A stretch of DNA of 8,456 bases from CAZFAP01 sp964516325 (lineage in GTDB: Bacteria; Auribacterota; JABMQX01): positions 1 to 8,456 of the forward strand of contig CAZFAP010000197.1 in assembly GCA_964516325.1 (NCBI GenBank), read 5' to 3'. Positions 1 through 6,593 of the stretch are shown piece after piece; positions within the stretch are counted from its first letter, which is position 1, and every line of letters starts with the position of its first letter. The notes below the pieces were generated by a model. That model ran no database searches and was not told the DNA's origin. It worked only from the letters and a program-made list of their open reading frames with translations. Made by a program: the position numbers and the translations under genes.

Positions 1-170
1 TGCTCATCGAACCCTATTATCCGAATCGCCCCGTCGAATTCGTCGCTCGGGAAACAGGAGCAAAAGTCCTTCGGCTGCCCTTCTATGTCGGTGGCAGGAA
101 AGGGATAGACACGTTTCTCGACAATCTGACGTACAACGTCAACCAAATTGTGGAAGCGCTATCGGAATGA
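1..170 (+). CDS. znuA: Metal ABC transporter substrate-binding protein, ZnuA/TroA-like (C-terminal fragment)
   Basis: This is the 3' end of a gene that begins before the window. Reading from base 3 there are 55 codons before the TGA at 168-170. The translated tail begins LIEPYYPNRPVEFVARETGA and ends DNLTYNVNQIVEALSE. This matches the last strand-helix unit of cluster 9 (ZnuA/TroA) solute-binding proteins, where a 'retGAkVl.LP' segment is followed by a closing 'YNV..i.eAL' helix. Proteins of this family bind Zn2+ or Mn2+ outside the membrane and deliver it to the ABC permease. The signal peptide and metal-binding histidines lie outside the window, so the metal cannot be judged. The identification is strengthened by the ATPase and permease directly downstream. 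The stop codon overlaps the next start as ATGA, which suggests translational coupling. Confidence 0.8.
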   Translation, partial: LIEPYYPNRPVEFVARETGAKVLRLPFYVGGRKGIDTFLDNLTYNVNQIVEALSE

Positions 171-952
171 ACCGTAGCGAGCAAACCAAAAACACGGTCG
201 TTGAGTTCCGGGATGTCACCCTCGGCTATGGCCGGGCAGTCACCCTGAAGAACCTCACCTTCACCATAGCCGAAGGAGACTTTCTGGGCATCGTCGGACC
301 CAACGGCTCAGGGAAAACCACCATCTTGCGGGCGATTCTCGGAACCGTCAAACCGTTCCGCGGTTCCATCACGGTCCGCGAGGGGCTGAAGTTCGGATAC
401 GTCATGCAGCGACAGTCTCTCGACGATATTTTTCCGCTGTCGGTGTTAGACGTGGTGTCTATGGGCAGATTGGGGAGAGTCCGCGCTCTTCGGCGTTTCG
501 GCAAGGATGACCGGGATAAGATTGACCGGGCACTCTCGGTCGCGGGCATCGAGGAACTCAAACGAAAAATGTATCGGGAGCTTTCTGGGGGGCAGAAACA
601 ACGGCTTCTCGTAGCGCGGGCGCTTGCTTTTGAGCCGGAAGTGCTTCTCCTCGACGAACCGACGAACGACCTCGATATTCAGGCGGAGGAGCAAATCATG
701 AACCTCATCCGCGACATCCACCTCTCCATAGGCATCACAATTGTCCTGGTGAGCCACTTTTTGAATGTCGTATTCAACCACGTTCGCCGCGTGATGTTCT
801 TGAAGAGGAACGAGGGCCGCATGTATGCGAGGGAGGAAGCCCTTCGCCCGGAGCTTCTCAGCGAGATCTATGAAGTCCCCATACTGGTCCAAAAAGTCAA
901 TGGCAGAACCGTGATTGTCCCCGAAGGCAAAAACGATGCCGCTTTTTCGTGA
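167..952 (+). CDS. znuC: Metal ABC transporter ATP-binding protein, ZnuC-like
   Basis: This 261-residue protein is the cytoplasmic ATPase that powers metal import. All nucleotide-binding motifs are present: Walker A GPNGSGKT (residues 44-51), Q-loop Gln81 in YVMQ, ABC signature LSGGQ (139-143), Walker B VLLLDEPT (159-166) with catalytic Glu164, and the H-loop histidine His197 in LVSH. The length fits the ZnuC/TroB/MntB group, usually about 240-260 residues. A short tail after the H-loop (VQKVNGRTVIVPEGKN) resembles the small C-terminal extension common in this group. The ATG at 167 overlaps the TGA of the binding-protein gene, and only a weak GGAAG lies about 10 bases upstream, so coupled translation is likely. 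Its 3' end overlaps the permease gene. Zinc is the default guess; manganese or iron cannot be excluded from the ATPase alone. Confidence 0.92.
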   Translation: MNRSEQTKNTVVEFRDVTLGYGRAVTLKNLTFTIAEGDFLGIVGPNGSGKTTILRAILGTVKPFRGSITVREGLKFGYVMQRQSLDDIFPLSVLDVVSMGRLGRVRALRRFGKDDRDKIDRALSVAGIEELKRKMYRELSGGQKQRLLVARALAFEPEVLLLDEPTNDLDIQAEEQIMNLIRDIHLSIGITIVLVSHFLNVVFNHVRRVMFLKRNEGRMYAREEALRPELLSEIYEVPILVQKVNGRTVIVPEGKNDAAFS

Positions 953-1790
953 GATGCGTTTGCTCTGCGATCTCTTTTCAACAGAAGTGTTCACGCAATC
1001 TTTCCTGCGCTATGCCCTGTTCGCGGGACTCCTCGCCGGGAGTGTGTGCGCGTTCCTGGGGGTCTATGTGATTCTCAGGAGGATCGTGTTCGTGGGAGCT
1101 GCGCTGTCGGAAGCCGCCGCGCTGGGTGTCGCCCTCGGCTTGTTCTTCGGATGGAACCCGGAATCCGCAGCTTTCGGGCTGACCCTCGCAGCCTCGCTTC
1201 TCTTCTCTCTTCCGGGGCGGTATCAGGTCCTTTCCAGGGAGAGCCTCATCGGCTGGGCCTACGTTGTGGCGGCGGGGGTATCCATCATCCTCATCGCCAA
1301 AAACCCCCTCGTTGAAGCGCACGGGCTGGACGTCGTGTCGGGGCAGTTGTTGTACGCTTCCGCGCGGGACCTCTGGCAACTGGCGGCGCTGGCGGGGGTT
1401 GTTTTCCTGACTGTTGTCCCGCTCCACAGGATGTTCATTTTCGTGTCGTTCGACAAGGAGACAGCTCGCTCGATGGGCTTACGCACGTCGCTATACGAAC
1501 TTGCCTTCTACGCATGCCTGGGGCTGTCCATCTCGGTGGCCATGAAGACCGCCGGAATCCTGTTCGTCTTTGCCTCCCTGCTCATTCCAGGGATGATGTC
1601 GCTCACACTTTTTCGGCGGATGTGGCTGATTCTCCTGGGCTCCGTTTTGGTGGTTGTCCTGTCGGTCCCTGCGGGCATAAGTCTCTCTTTCCGTGCGGAC
1701 CTCCCTACCGGTCCCGCCATTGTCTGCGTGTACGCGGCTCTTTTCCTTGTGGTTTCGTCTGGCAGGGCACTTTATGCGCTGCTCAGGTAG
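936..1790 (+). CDS. znuB: Metal ABC transporter permease, ZnuB-like
   Basis: This 284-residue integral membrane protein forms the import channel for the preceding ATPase and binding protein. It is strongly hydrophobic, with about eight membrane segments (roughly residues 24-47, 53-71, 77-91, 106-122, 147-166, 186-222, 229-250 and 258-275). Family features of the ABC-3 permeases are visible: the N-terminal 'LLAGSVCAFLGVYVILRR' helix, the following 'FVGAALSEAAALGVALG' helix, and the late DLPTGPAIV motif. I chose the ATG at 936 because GAAGG lies 8 bases upstream (923-927). The frame is open further to a TTG at 915, but the extra seven residues have no family support. The start overlaps the end of the ATPase gene by 17 bases, as expected for a coupled operon. 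It is the last gene of the operon; the next gene converges from the other strand. Confidence 0.9.
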   Translation: MPLFREMRLLCDLFSTEVFTQSFLRYALFAGLLAGSVCAFLGVYVILRRIVFVGAALSEAAALGVALGLFFGWNPESAAFGLTLAASLLFSLPGRYQVLSRESLIGWAYVVAAGVSIILIAKNPLVEAHGLDVVSGQLLYASARDLWQLAALAGVVFLTVVPLHRMFIFVSFDKETARSMGLRTSLYELAFYACLGLSISVAMKTAGILFVFASLLIPGMMSLTLFRRMWLILLGSVLVVVLSVPAGISLSFRADLPTGPAIVCVYAALFLVVSSGRALYALLR

Positions 1791-1902
1791 ACGGACGGAG
1801 CACAGAGGAGCGTGGGACACGACCGACCAAATCTTGCTCCCCGAAATCATATTTTGCGACCAATGTGGTTCGCAGGTGCCGTGTCCGGGGGGAACGTAGG
1901 AC

Positions 1903-3795
1903 TCAAGGGCCGCTATCTGATGAAGCTGTCAGGCTGCCTTCGCGTCGCCAGTCGGTGCGAGCGAGGAAGAACATTAGGATGAGGAAAGGAAGAAGGGTAA
2001 CGACGTGGGGAACTGTCTCCGACCATGGCACCGCCAGGGAAACCTTTGCATATTCGAAGCCAGCGAGGATGACGAGCATGGTGGCGTCTCCGGCGATCAG
2101 CCCGGAGGCAAAGAGGACACCTGGCGTAGTCTCGATTCCCGCCGCCGGACCCCGCGACTTTCGCCCCACCAACAGCCAATGAAGAATTCCCCCGACAATG
2201 ATCGGTGTAGAGAGATGGATCTTCAAATACAACCCGATGGAAAAAGGAAGAGACCGTACGCCGAGAAGCTCCACAGCGAGGGCGGTTGCCATTCCAATCA
2301 AAACGAGATTCCACGGGAGGTTCGCCTCCATGACGCCCCTGACGACAAGCGACATGATTGTCGCCTGAGGAGCCTCGAGTCCCTTTCCTATCCCGTATGC
2401 TTTGTGCAGCATCATCACGACCAAGCCCGCCACCACCGCGCTCGGGAGAATCGCGATCAATTCGCCAACCTGCTGACGCCACGGCGTCGCCTTGACCAGG
2501 AAGCCGGTCTTGAGGTCCTGAGAAGTGTCGGCAGCCATCGAGATGGCAATGCAGAGGATGGCGCCGATGGAGAGTGCCGCAGCCATGCCTGGCCTTCCGC
2601 TATACCCCGTCCCCTTCAGGATGGCAGCGCAGACCAGAAGCGCGGCAATCGTCATGCCGGAGATGGGGCACGATGAACCACCCACAATGCCCACGATCCG
2701 TGAGGCAACCGCCACGAAAAAGAATCCGAACACCGCGATCAGGACTGCTCCGAGGATTCCTACGGGTATCGTCGGCAGAACAGCCATGATCACAATCAAC
2801 GCGACCACACCGCCCGCGACAATCCTCAAATCCATGTCCCGTTCGTGAAGGGGAACAGCACCGCCGCCTCGAACACGGGTCGAAGAGCGCAGAAACATCG
2901 CTCGAATGGAGCGGGAGATCGTCGGCATTGACCTCAAGAGACTGACAAGCCCTCCGATGGCGACACCCCCGGCGCCAATGTAGCGGATGTAGTTTGACCA
3001 TATATCGCCGGCGCTCATCTCCGAGATGAGCTTCGTGGCGGGGTAAAGCGGCTTGGAGAGGTGGGCACCAAATTCGCGGATCGCCGGTATAAAGACGAGC
3101 CATCCGAGCACTCCCCCGGCGAAAATCACTGCGGCGATTCGGATGCCGATGATGTAGCCAACGCCGAGGAGCGACGGGAGAGCATCCATCCCGATGGCCG
3201 CACCCCGATAAACCGGCAGCCCTGATTCGATGGTGGAGCGGAAAAGCTTCAGACCATCCGCGAGAAATTTGTAGACCGCCCCCAGCCCTACCCCCTGAAA
3301 GACCGTTCGCGCCCGCAGCCCACCCTGTTCTCCCGCTTTGAGAACTTCCGCACAGGCTGTGCCTTCGGGGAAAGGAAGCGTCTTGTGTTCCTCGACAATC
3401 AGCAACCGCCGGAGGGGAATCATCATCAGAATTCCCAGAAAGCCGCCCAGCATCGCAAACAAAAAAGTCTGAAATAGCGAAAAGGAGAGGTCCAAAAGAA
3501 TGAAGGCGGGGATAGTAAAAACGACCCCGGCTGCCAGCCCTTCCCCTGACGAGCCAATCGTCTGAACCATGTTGTTCTCTAAAATAGCGTTTGGTCTGCG
3601 AAGCGCCCGCAGAACCGCCATCGAAATCACCGCCGCCGGGATCGAAGCGCTCACAGTCATCCCGACGCGAAGCGCAAGGGCGGCATTGGCTGCGCCGAAA
3701 ACGATGGCTATGGCAATGCCCAGCAGAATGGCGAGAAATGAGAGTTCTCTTGGCCTTTCGGGTTGGTCTGGCGAGCGAGGAGTCCGTTCCTGCAT
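1903..3795 (-). CDS. OPT-family oligopeptide/metal-chelate transporter
   Basis: This is a 630-residue polytopic membrane protein of the OPT superfamily, the prokaryotic oligopeptide-transporter type related to yellow-stripe (YSL) carriers. Characteristic segments are NAILENNMVQTIGSSGEG at residues 69-86, PFPEGTACAEVLKAGE at 141-156, a GGSSCPISGMTIA stretch and a QDLKTGFLVKATPWRQQ stretch in the second half, separated by many hydrophobic helices. The family moves peptides or, in YSL proteins, metal-chelator complexes, probably with protons; the substrate here cannot be read from sequence. I chose the ATG at 3795 because GGAG and AAGGA lie just upstream. The frame remains open to another ATG at 3832-3834, which would add 13 proline- and charge-rich residues, but that codon lacks a good ribosome binding site. 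The gene converges on the metal ABC operon and has no same-strand neighbour. It is full length with no frameshift seen. Confidence 0.9.
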   Translation of the reverse strand: MQERTPRSPDQPERPRELSFLAILLGIAIAIVFGAANAALALRVGMTVSASIPAAVISMAVLRALRRPNAILENNMVQTIGSSGEGLAAGVVFTIPAFILLDLSFSLFQTFLFAMLGGFLGILMMIPLRRLLIVEEHKTLPFPEGTACAEVLKAGEQGGLRARTVFQGVGLGAVYKFLADGLKLFRSTIESGLPVYRGAAIGMDALPSLLGVGYIIGIRIAAVIFAGGVLGWLVFIPAIREFGAHLSKPLYPATKLISEMSAGDIWSNYIRYIGAGGVAIGGLVSLLRSMPTISRSIRAMFLRSSTRVRGGGAVPLHERDMDLRIVAGGVVALIVIMAVLPTIPVGILGAVLIAVFGFFFVAVASRIVGIVGGSSCPISGMTIAALLVCAAILKGTGYSGRPGMAAALSIGAILCIAISMAADTSQDLKTGFLVKATPWRQQVGELIAILPSAVVAGLVVMMLHKAYGIGKGLEAPQATIMSLVVRGVMEANLPWNLVLIGMATALAVELLGVRSLPFSIGLYLKIHLSTPIIVGGILHWLLVGRKSRGPAAGIETTPGVLFASGLIAGDATMLVILAGFEYAKVSLAVPWSETVPHVVTLLPFLILMFFLARTDWRREGSLTASSDSGP

Positions 3796-3796
3796 G

Positions 3797-3805
3797 TCCT
3801 TCTCC
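3797..3805 (-). promoter_or_regulatory. Ribosome binding site deciding the OPT transporter start
   Basis: On the minus strand the bases read GGAGAAGGAC followed directly by ATG. GGAG sits 6 bases before the ATG at 3795, with a second purine-rich AAGGA even closer. The alternative upstream ATG at 3834 is preceded only by CCACGAAG, so this site favours the shorter 630-residue protein. Confidence 0.7.
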
Positions 3806-3870
3806 GGTCCTGGGCGTTCCGGGCGCGGCTGCATCTTCGTGGCAGGACCCGCCCTCCATTCGAGAGCGCG

Positions 3871-4011
3871 GGCGAAGGGTTATTTCACCCCTTCAGGGCT
3901 TGGCCTATCGTCGGGACGGGTTGCCCCAGGCCGTTGCCCTGGGCTATGCTATGGCGCCCCTTCGGGGCTTGCGTCCGCTGCTGCCCGCGCTGCGCTGGGG
4001 GGCGCCCTGGG
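3871..4011. repeat. Hairpin-rich, REP-like palindromic repeat unit
   Basis: Several inverted repeats are packed together. GAAGGGT (3874-3880) pairs with ACCCCTTC (3887-3894) with one bulge. CCCAGG (3925-3930) pairs with CCTGGG (3938-3943) over a 7-base loop. GCCCC (3956-3960) pairs perfectly with GGGGC (3964-3968) around TTC. GGCGCCCC (3953-3960) also pairs perfectly with GGGGCGCC (3999-4006), giving a competing larger fold. A direct repeat is visible: CCCCTTCAGGGCTT (3888... region, ending 3901) and CCCCTTCGGGGCTT (3957-3970). GCCCTGGG recurs at 3936-3943 and 4004-4011. The wording, a CCCCTTC(A/G)GGGCTT core plus GTTGCCCTGGGCTATG, resembles intergenic repeats I associate with multicopy elements in several environmental phyla; copy number in this genome is not testable here. 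Confidence 0.6.
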
Positions 4012-4180
4012 ACGAGATAACCGGGAAACGCCGCGAACACCAAGCCGCACCCGATTGCTGTGGCTTTCTTCGGAGTTTTCGCGTAACATCCAATCGGTCA
4101 ACCCCATTCTATTTGGGACATCCGGGTTTTTCAATGAGAGATCTCACACGCCGCGCCCATCGCTGCATGGCTTTGTCAGA

Positions 4181-4187
4181 AAGGAGG
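4181..4187 (+). promoter_or_regulatory. Strong ribosome binding site of the Tat-exported isomerase-like gene
   Basis: AAGGAGG lies 5 bases before the ATG at 4193. It is a near-perfect Shine-Dalgarno sequence and fixes the start at that ATG, even though the same frame is open for more than 600 bases upstream. The twin-arginine signal motif immediately after the ATG supports the same choice. Confidence 0.85.
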
Positions 4188-4192
4188 GGAAA

Positions 4193-5221
4193 ATGGCGCC
4201 GAGCAATAGAGTTTCCCGTCGAGGTTTTTTGAAAACTGTTGCGGCATCGTCGTTGTTATCAGCGGGCTTAGCTCGAAGTCTTGCAGAGGAGTCGCCCCCC
4301 GCGGGAGCCAAAGATGGGAAAATGAAAGTCGGCTCGGTGTCGTGGAATTTCCGGGCGATCGGGGCGGAGCCGCTCATGGACGAGCCGATTGAGACCATCG
4401 GCGAAATGGGATTCGATGGCATCGAGCTTATCATCTCCCGCCCAGAAGAACTCGACACATACTGGAAGGAGCCGGTTCTCTCGCAGCTTCGGAAAAAGCT
4501 CGACAAGTACCATCTGGAGGTCTCTCAGCTTCCTCTGTTCCAGTCCGCGGTTGTGGGACTGTCCAGCCTGAACGACGACGAGCGAAATAGGAGCTTGAAG
4601 GTCTTTGAGCAAGGCTGCAAGGTCGCCAAGGCGCTCAACGCGCCAATGATTAACATCGTGGCGCCCTGGGCGAGGGAGCTGAAGGGACCACGGGAATATC
4701 TTCCGAGATATTTCGCCGTTACGGAAGGGGCGCCGAACGTCAAGTACCACATTGACATTCCCGACGGATTCAACTTCGACGCCGTCTGGGAGCGATTCGT
4801 CCAAACCGTCAGAGAAGCGACGGACATGGCGAAGACGAACGGCATCCGCTTTTCGATCGAGAATCACACGCATACGCTCGTCCCCGACGTCATGGCTTTC
4901 CGCCTCCTCTGGGACAGAATCAAGGACCCAGCCCTGGGGATGAATCTCGACATCGGCTGGCTACAGCTTCAGCGGGAATACCCTCCCCTCGGCATTTATC
5001 AAGCGGGCAAGCATCTCGTCAACGTGCACATCCGCGACATTGACGGAGTGGGGTTGAGGTTCGTGGGCATCGGCGAAGGCGTGATGGATTTTCCCGGTGT
5101 AATGAAGGCTCTGAAAGACATCGGATTTTCCGGCTATCTGACCATCGAGCAGGACGGCGTACCGGACATGAAAGGAGTCGTCGCCCGCGGGCGAGACATT
5201 CTCCGAAAGCTCATTGCATAA
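4193..5221 (+). CDS. Tat-exported sugar phosphate isomerase/epimerase-like TIM-barrel protein
   Basis: This 342-residue protein has a twin-arginine signal (SRRGFLK at residues 8-14) followed by a hydrophobic stretch to about residue 29, so folded, cofactor-loaded export is expected. The mature part, from about residue 44 (MKVGSVSWNFR), is a xylose-isomerase-like TIM barrel. The usual metal ligands of this fold are all visible: Glu223 in SIENHTH, Asp253 in NLDIGWL, His279 in VHIRDID and Glu319 in TIEQDG. GFDGIELI (73-80) is the typical second-strand motif, and GEG (294-296) is also common in the family. It therefore looks catalytically competent, likely acting on a keto-sugar or polyol, but members differ widely in substrate and I cannot name one. 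A strong ribosome binding site precedes the start. The gene has no same-strand partner in the window and converges on the mtlD-like gene. Confidence 0.88.
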   Translation: MAPSNRVSRRGFLKTVAASSLLSAGLARSLAEESPPAGAKDGKMKVGSVSWNFRAIGAEPLMDEPIETIGEMGFDGIELIISRPEELDTYWKEPVLSQLRKKLDKYHLEVSQLPLFQSAVVGLSSLNDDERNRSLKVFEQGCKVAKALNAPMINIVAPWARELKGPREYLPRYFAVTEGAPNVKYHIDIPDGFNFDAVWERFVQTVREATDMAKTNGIRFSIENHTHTLVPDVMAFRLLWDRIKDPALGMNLDIGWLQLQREYPPLGIYQAGKHLVNVHIRDIDGVGLRFVGIGEGVMDFPGVMKALKDIGFSGYLTIEQDGVPDMKGVVARGRDILRKLIA

Positions 5222-5293
5222 CGTGCGGCAGCCGGCCCCTGTGCGGGCAAGACCGCGGAGTTTGCCAAGCTGCCTTCAGCGGCGCCGCGCCGT

Positions 5294-5313
5294 CTCCGCG
5301 TTCTCTGCGGTTA
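5294..5313. repeat. Possible dispersed intergenic repeat fragment
   Basis: The stretch TCCGCGTTCTCTGCGGTTA lies in the convergent gap between the isomerase-like gene and mtlD. It closely resembles the 'ctctGCGTTCTCTGCGGTTA' type of short intergenic repeat seen in many copies in some bacterial genomes. It can fold as CCGCG/TGCGG (5296-5300 with 5306-5310, including one G-T pair). A perfect 10-base palindrome, GCGGCGCCGC, lies just before it at 5279-5288. No T-tract follows on either strand, so I do not call a terminator. The repeat status rests on recollection of similar sequences, not on a second copy in the window. Confidence 0.35.
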
Positions 5314-5361
5314 GTGCCCCGAGAGGTTTGATCCTCGTCGGTAAACCAGTGTCCGTCTGGC

Positions 5362-6555
5362 TTATTGCCTTTCGCGCTTTTGGAGGCGCCGGGAGCGCTG
5401 CGCAATGCGATATTTGTCCGAAATCATTTCGTGAAGAGGCTCGTCGGGGCGCAGCCCGCAGACGGTCTCCAGAACGTGTGCGATTCCTTCCTCCGAAATG
5501 AGCCGCTGCAACTCCACCGCTTTCTCGTCCTCCGGGTTGTCGTAGCGAAGAGCCGCGACGATCCCCTCCAGAAGGTACACGGGCTTCACTTCGTACTCCA
5601 GGGCCAGCACTGCGCTTCCTACCAAGCGGTCGTTCCGTCCCAGTTTTCGAATCGGGTCGCGGGCAACGCGGGCAACCGTATCTCCGAGGGCGACGTTTCC
5701 GAATCGTCGCCAGAGGTCCTCGATATGAGCGTGGTGTTCCTTAGGAGAAAACCCGTGCTTCTTGATGAGCGCACGCCCTGTCTCGTTCAGCCCGGAAAGC
5801 GACTTACGTCGAACCTCCGGGTCTCTGACTGCCTCGTAAATGTACGTGTATCCCTTTTCGTAGCCGAAGTAGGCGCACAGGGCGTGCCCCGCGTTGTGGG
5901 CGAAGAGCTTTCTCTCCTCCAGCGCGGGGAGCTTATCGGAGAAGTCAAAACCTTCGATTCTGGGGAGAGGTCCCTTGAACGCCTTCTTGTCCACGGGAAG
6001 GATGCAGTACGGCTCGACGGCAATCTGGGTCGGGTTCTGTTTCTTCATTTCTTCGGTGACAACGGGGACCATCCGGCTGACCACGGTGGCCACCCAACCC
6101 ACATTTTCCTCGACGAGAGTGTGATATTCGGCGGACAAATGCTGGAGAACCAATCCTTTGAGGTGCTCCCCGGAATGGATGATATTCTCGCAAATGATGA
6201 CGTTGAACTCGGCGAGGTTTCCGACGTCGAAGCGCCTGTGGAGGGCTTGGGCAATGGTCGCCGCTATCAACGGCAGCGCGTTCACGCCGACCGCTGTAGC
6301 TATGATGTCCGCGGTCTCGATTTCCTCACAGACTCGCTCGACATCTCTCGCATGGACCGCCCGAACCCCCTCGACGACGTACGTCCACTCGTTCTCCCCG
6401 ACGATCGTTATCGGATACCGCCCGTCCGCGTTGAGGCGGTCCACGATCTCTTGAACAAGCTCGACGAAGACAATCTCGTAGCCGGATTGAGCAAAGAGCT
6501 GACCTAAAAAGCCTCTCCCGATATTTCCTGCTCCGAAAATGACCGCCTTCATCAT
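5362..6555 (-). CDS. mtlD: Mannitol-1-phosphate 5-dehydrogenase family protein
   Basis: This 397-residue cytoplasmic protein belongs to the polyol-specific long-chain dehydrogenases, which interconvert mannitol 1-phosphate and fructose 6-phosphate with NAD(H). The N-terminal Rossmann fold shows GAGNIGRGFLG (residues 8-18). The ICENI segment (121-125) is typical of MtlD. The catalytic K-x4-N-x2-H pattern of this family is intact as KLFAHNAGH, giving Lys216, Asn221 and His224. PIRKLGRNDRLVGSA (301-315) is the conserved C-domain segment. It is slightly longer than usual (about 380) owing to a basic tail, RSRRLQKRERQ. The start is ATGATG (6550-6555), and either codon could be used; no clear Shine-Dalgarno is visible. 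It lies 38 bases after the zinc-ribbon gene and ends the run. No mannitol PTS or repressor gene is in the window, so a biosynthetic role or another polyol phosphate is possible. Confidence 0.87.
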   Translation of the reverse strand: MMKAVIFGAGNIGRGFLGQLFAQSGYEIVFVELVQEIVDRLNADGRYPITIVGENEWTYVVEGVRAVHARDVERVCEEIETADIIATAVGVNALPLIAATIAQALHRRFDVGNLAEFNVIICENIIHSGEHLKGLVLQHLSAEYHTLVEENVGWVATVVSRMVPVVTEEMKKQNPTQIAVEPYCILPVDKKAFKGPLPRIEGFDFSDKLPALEERKLFAHNAGHALCAYFGYEKGYTYIYEAVRDPEVRRKSLSGLNETGRALIKKHGFSPKEHHAHIEDLWRRFGNVALGDTVARVARDPIRKLGRNDRLVGSAVLALEYEVKPVYLLEGIVAALRYDNPEDEKAVELQRLISEEGIAHVLETVCGLRPDEPLHEMISDKYRIAQRSRRLQKRERQ

Positions 6556-6593
6556 GGAGTCGTCGTGCGCCGGGTTTACGGCCCCCCGCCCGC

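Larger units (their letters stand above)
3796..4192. other. Divergent intergenic region
   Basis: About 400 bases separate the divergent starts of the OPT transporter and the Tat-exported isomerase-like gene. The OPT-proximal part holds that gene's ribosome binding site. The centre holds the hairpin cluster annotated separately. The stretch from about 4040 to 4180 is less GC-rich and should contain the promoter of the + strand gene, but I found no convincing -35/-10 pair. Open frames crossing the region (for example + strand through 3569-4192) have proline/arginine/glycine-rich translations without family resemblance, so I call no gene here. Confidence 0.6.

Noticed and set aside
1855..1874. 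Imperfect hairpin (TGCGA-CCA/TGG-T-TCGCA) in the gap between the ABC permease and the OPT gene, considered as a terminator
   Set aside because: The only T-run lies before the hairpin on the + strand and would be an A-run after it on the - strand, so it fits a rho-independent terminator on neither strand.
2600..3859. Long open frame of 419 codons on the - strand in another frame over the OPT gene
   Set aside because: The overlapping OPT frame has clear conserved motifs and membrane helices; this one is an arginine/glycine/serine-rich shadow.
3569..4192. Long open frame on the + strand upstream of the isomerase-like start
   Set aside because: It overlaps the OPT gene antisense and then the hairpin repeat. 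Its translation has no family resemblance, while the strong AAGGAGG and Tat signal fix the start at 4193.
5227..5274. Inverted repeat GGCAGC/GCTGCC (5227-5232 and 5269-5274) with an inner GGCAA/TTGCC, as terminator of the isomerase-like gene
   Set aside because: The stems are short with long loops and no T-tract follows, so the evidence is too weak to annotate.
5365..6507. Open frame of 380 codons on the + strand opposite mtlD
   Set aside because: It mirrors the mtlD codons and shows no domain of its own; mtlD has intact catalytic motifs.
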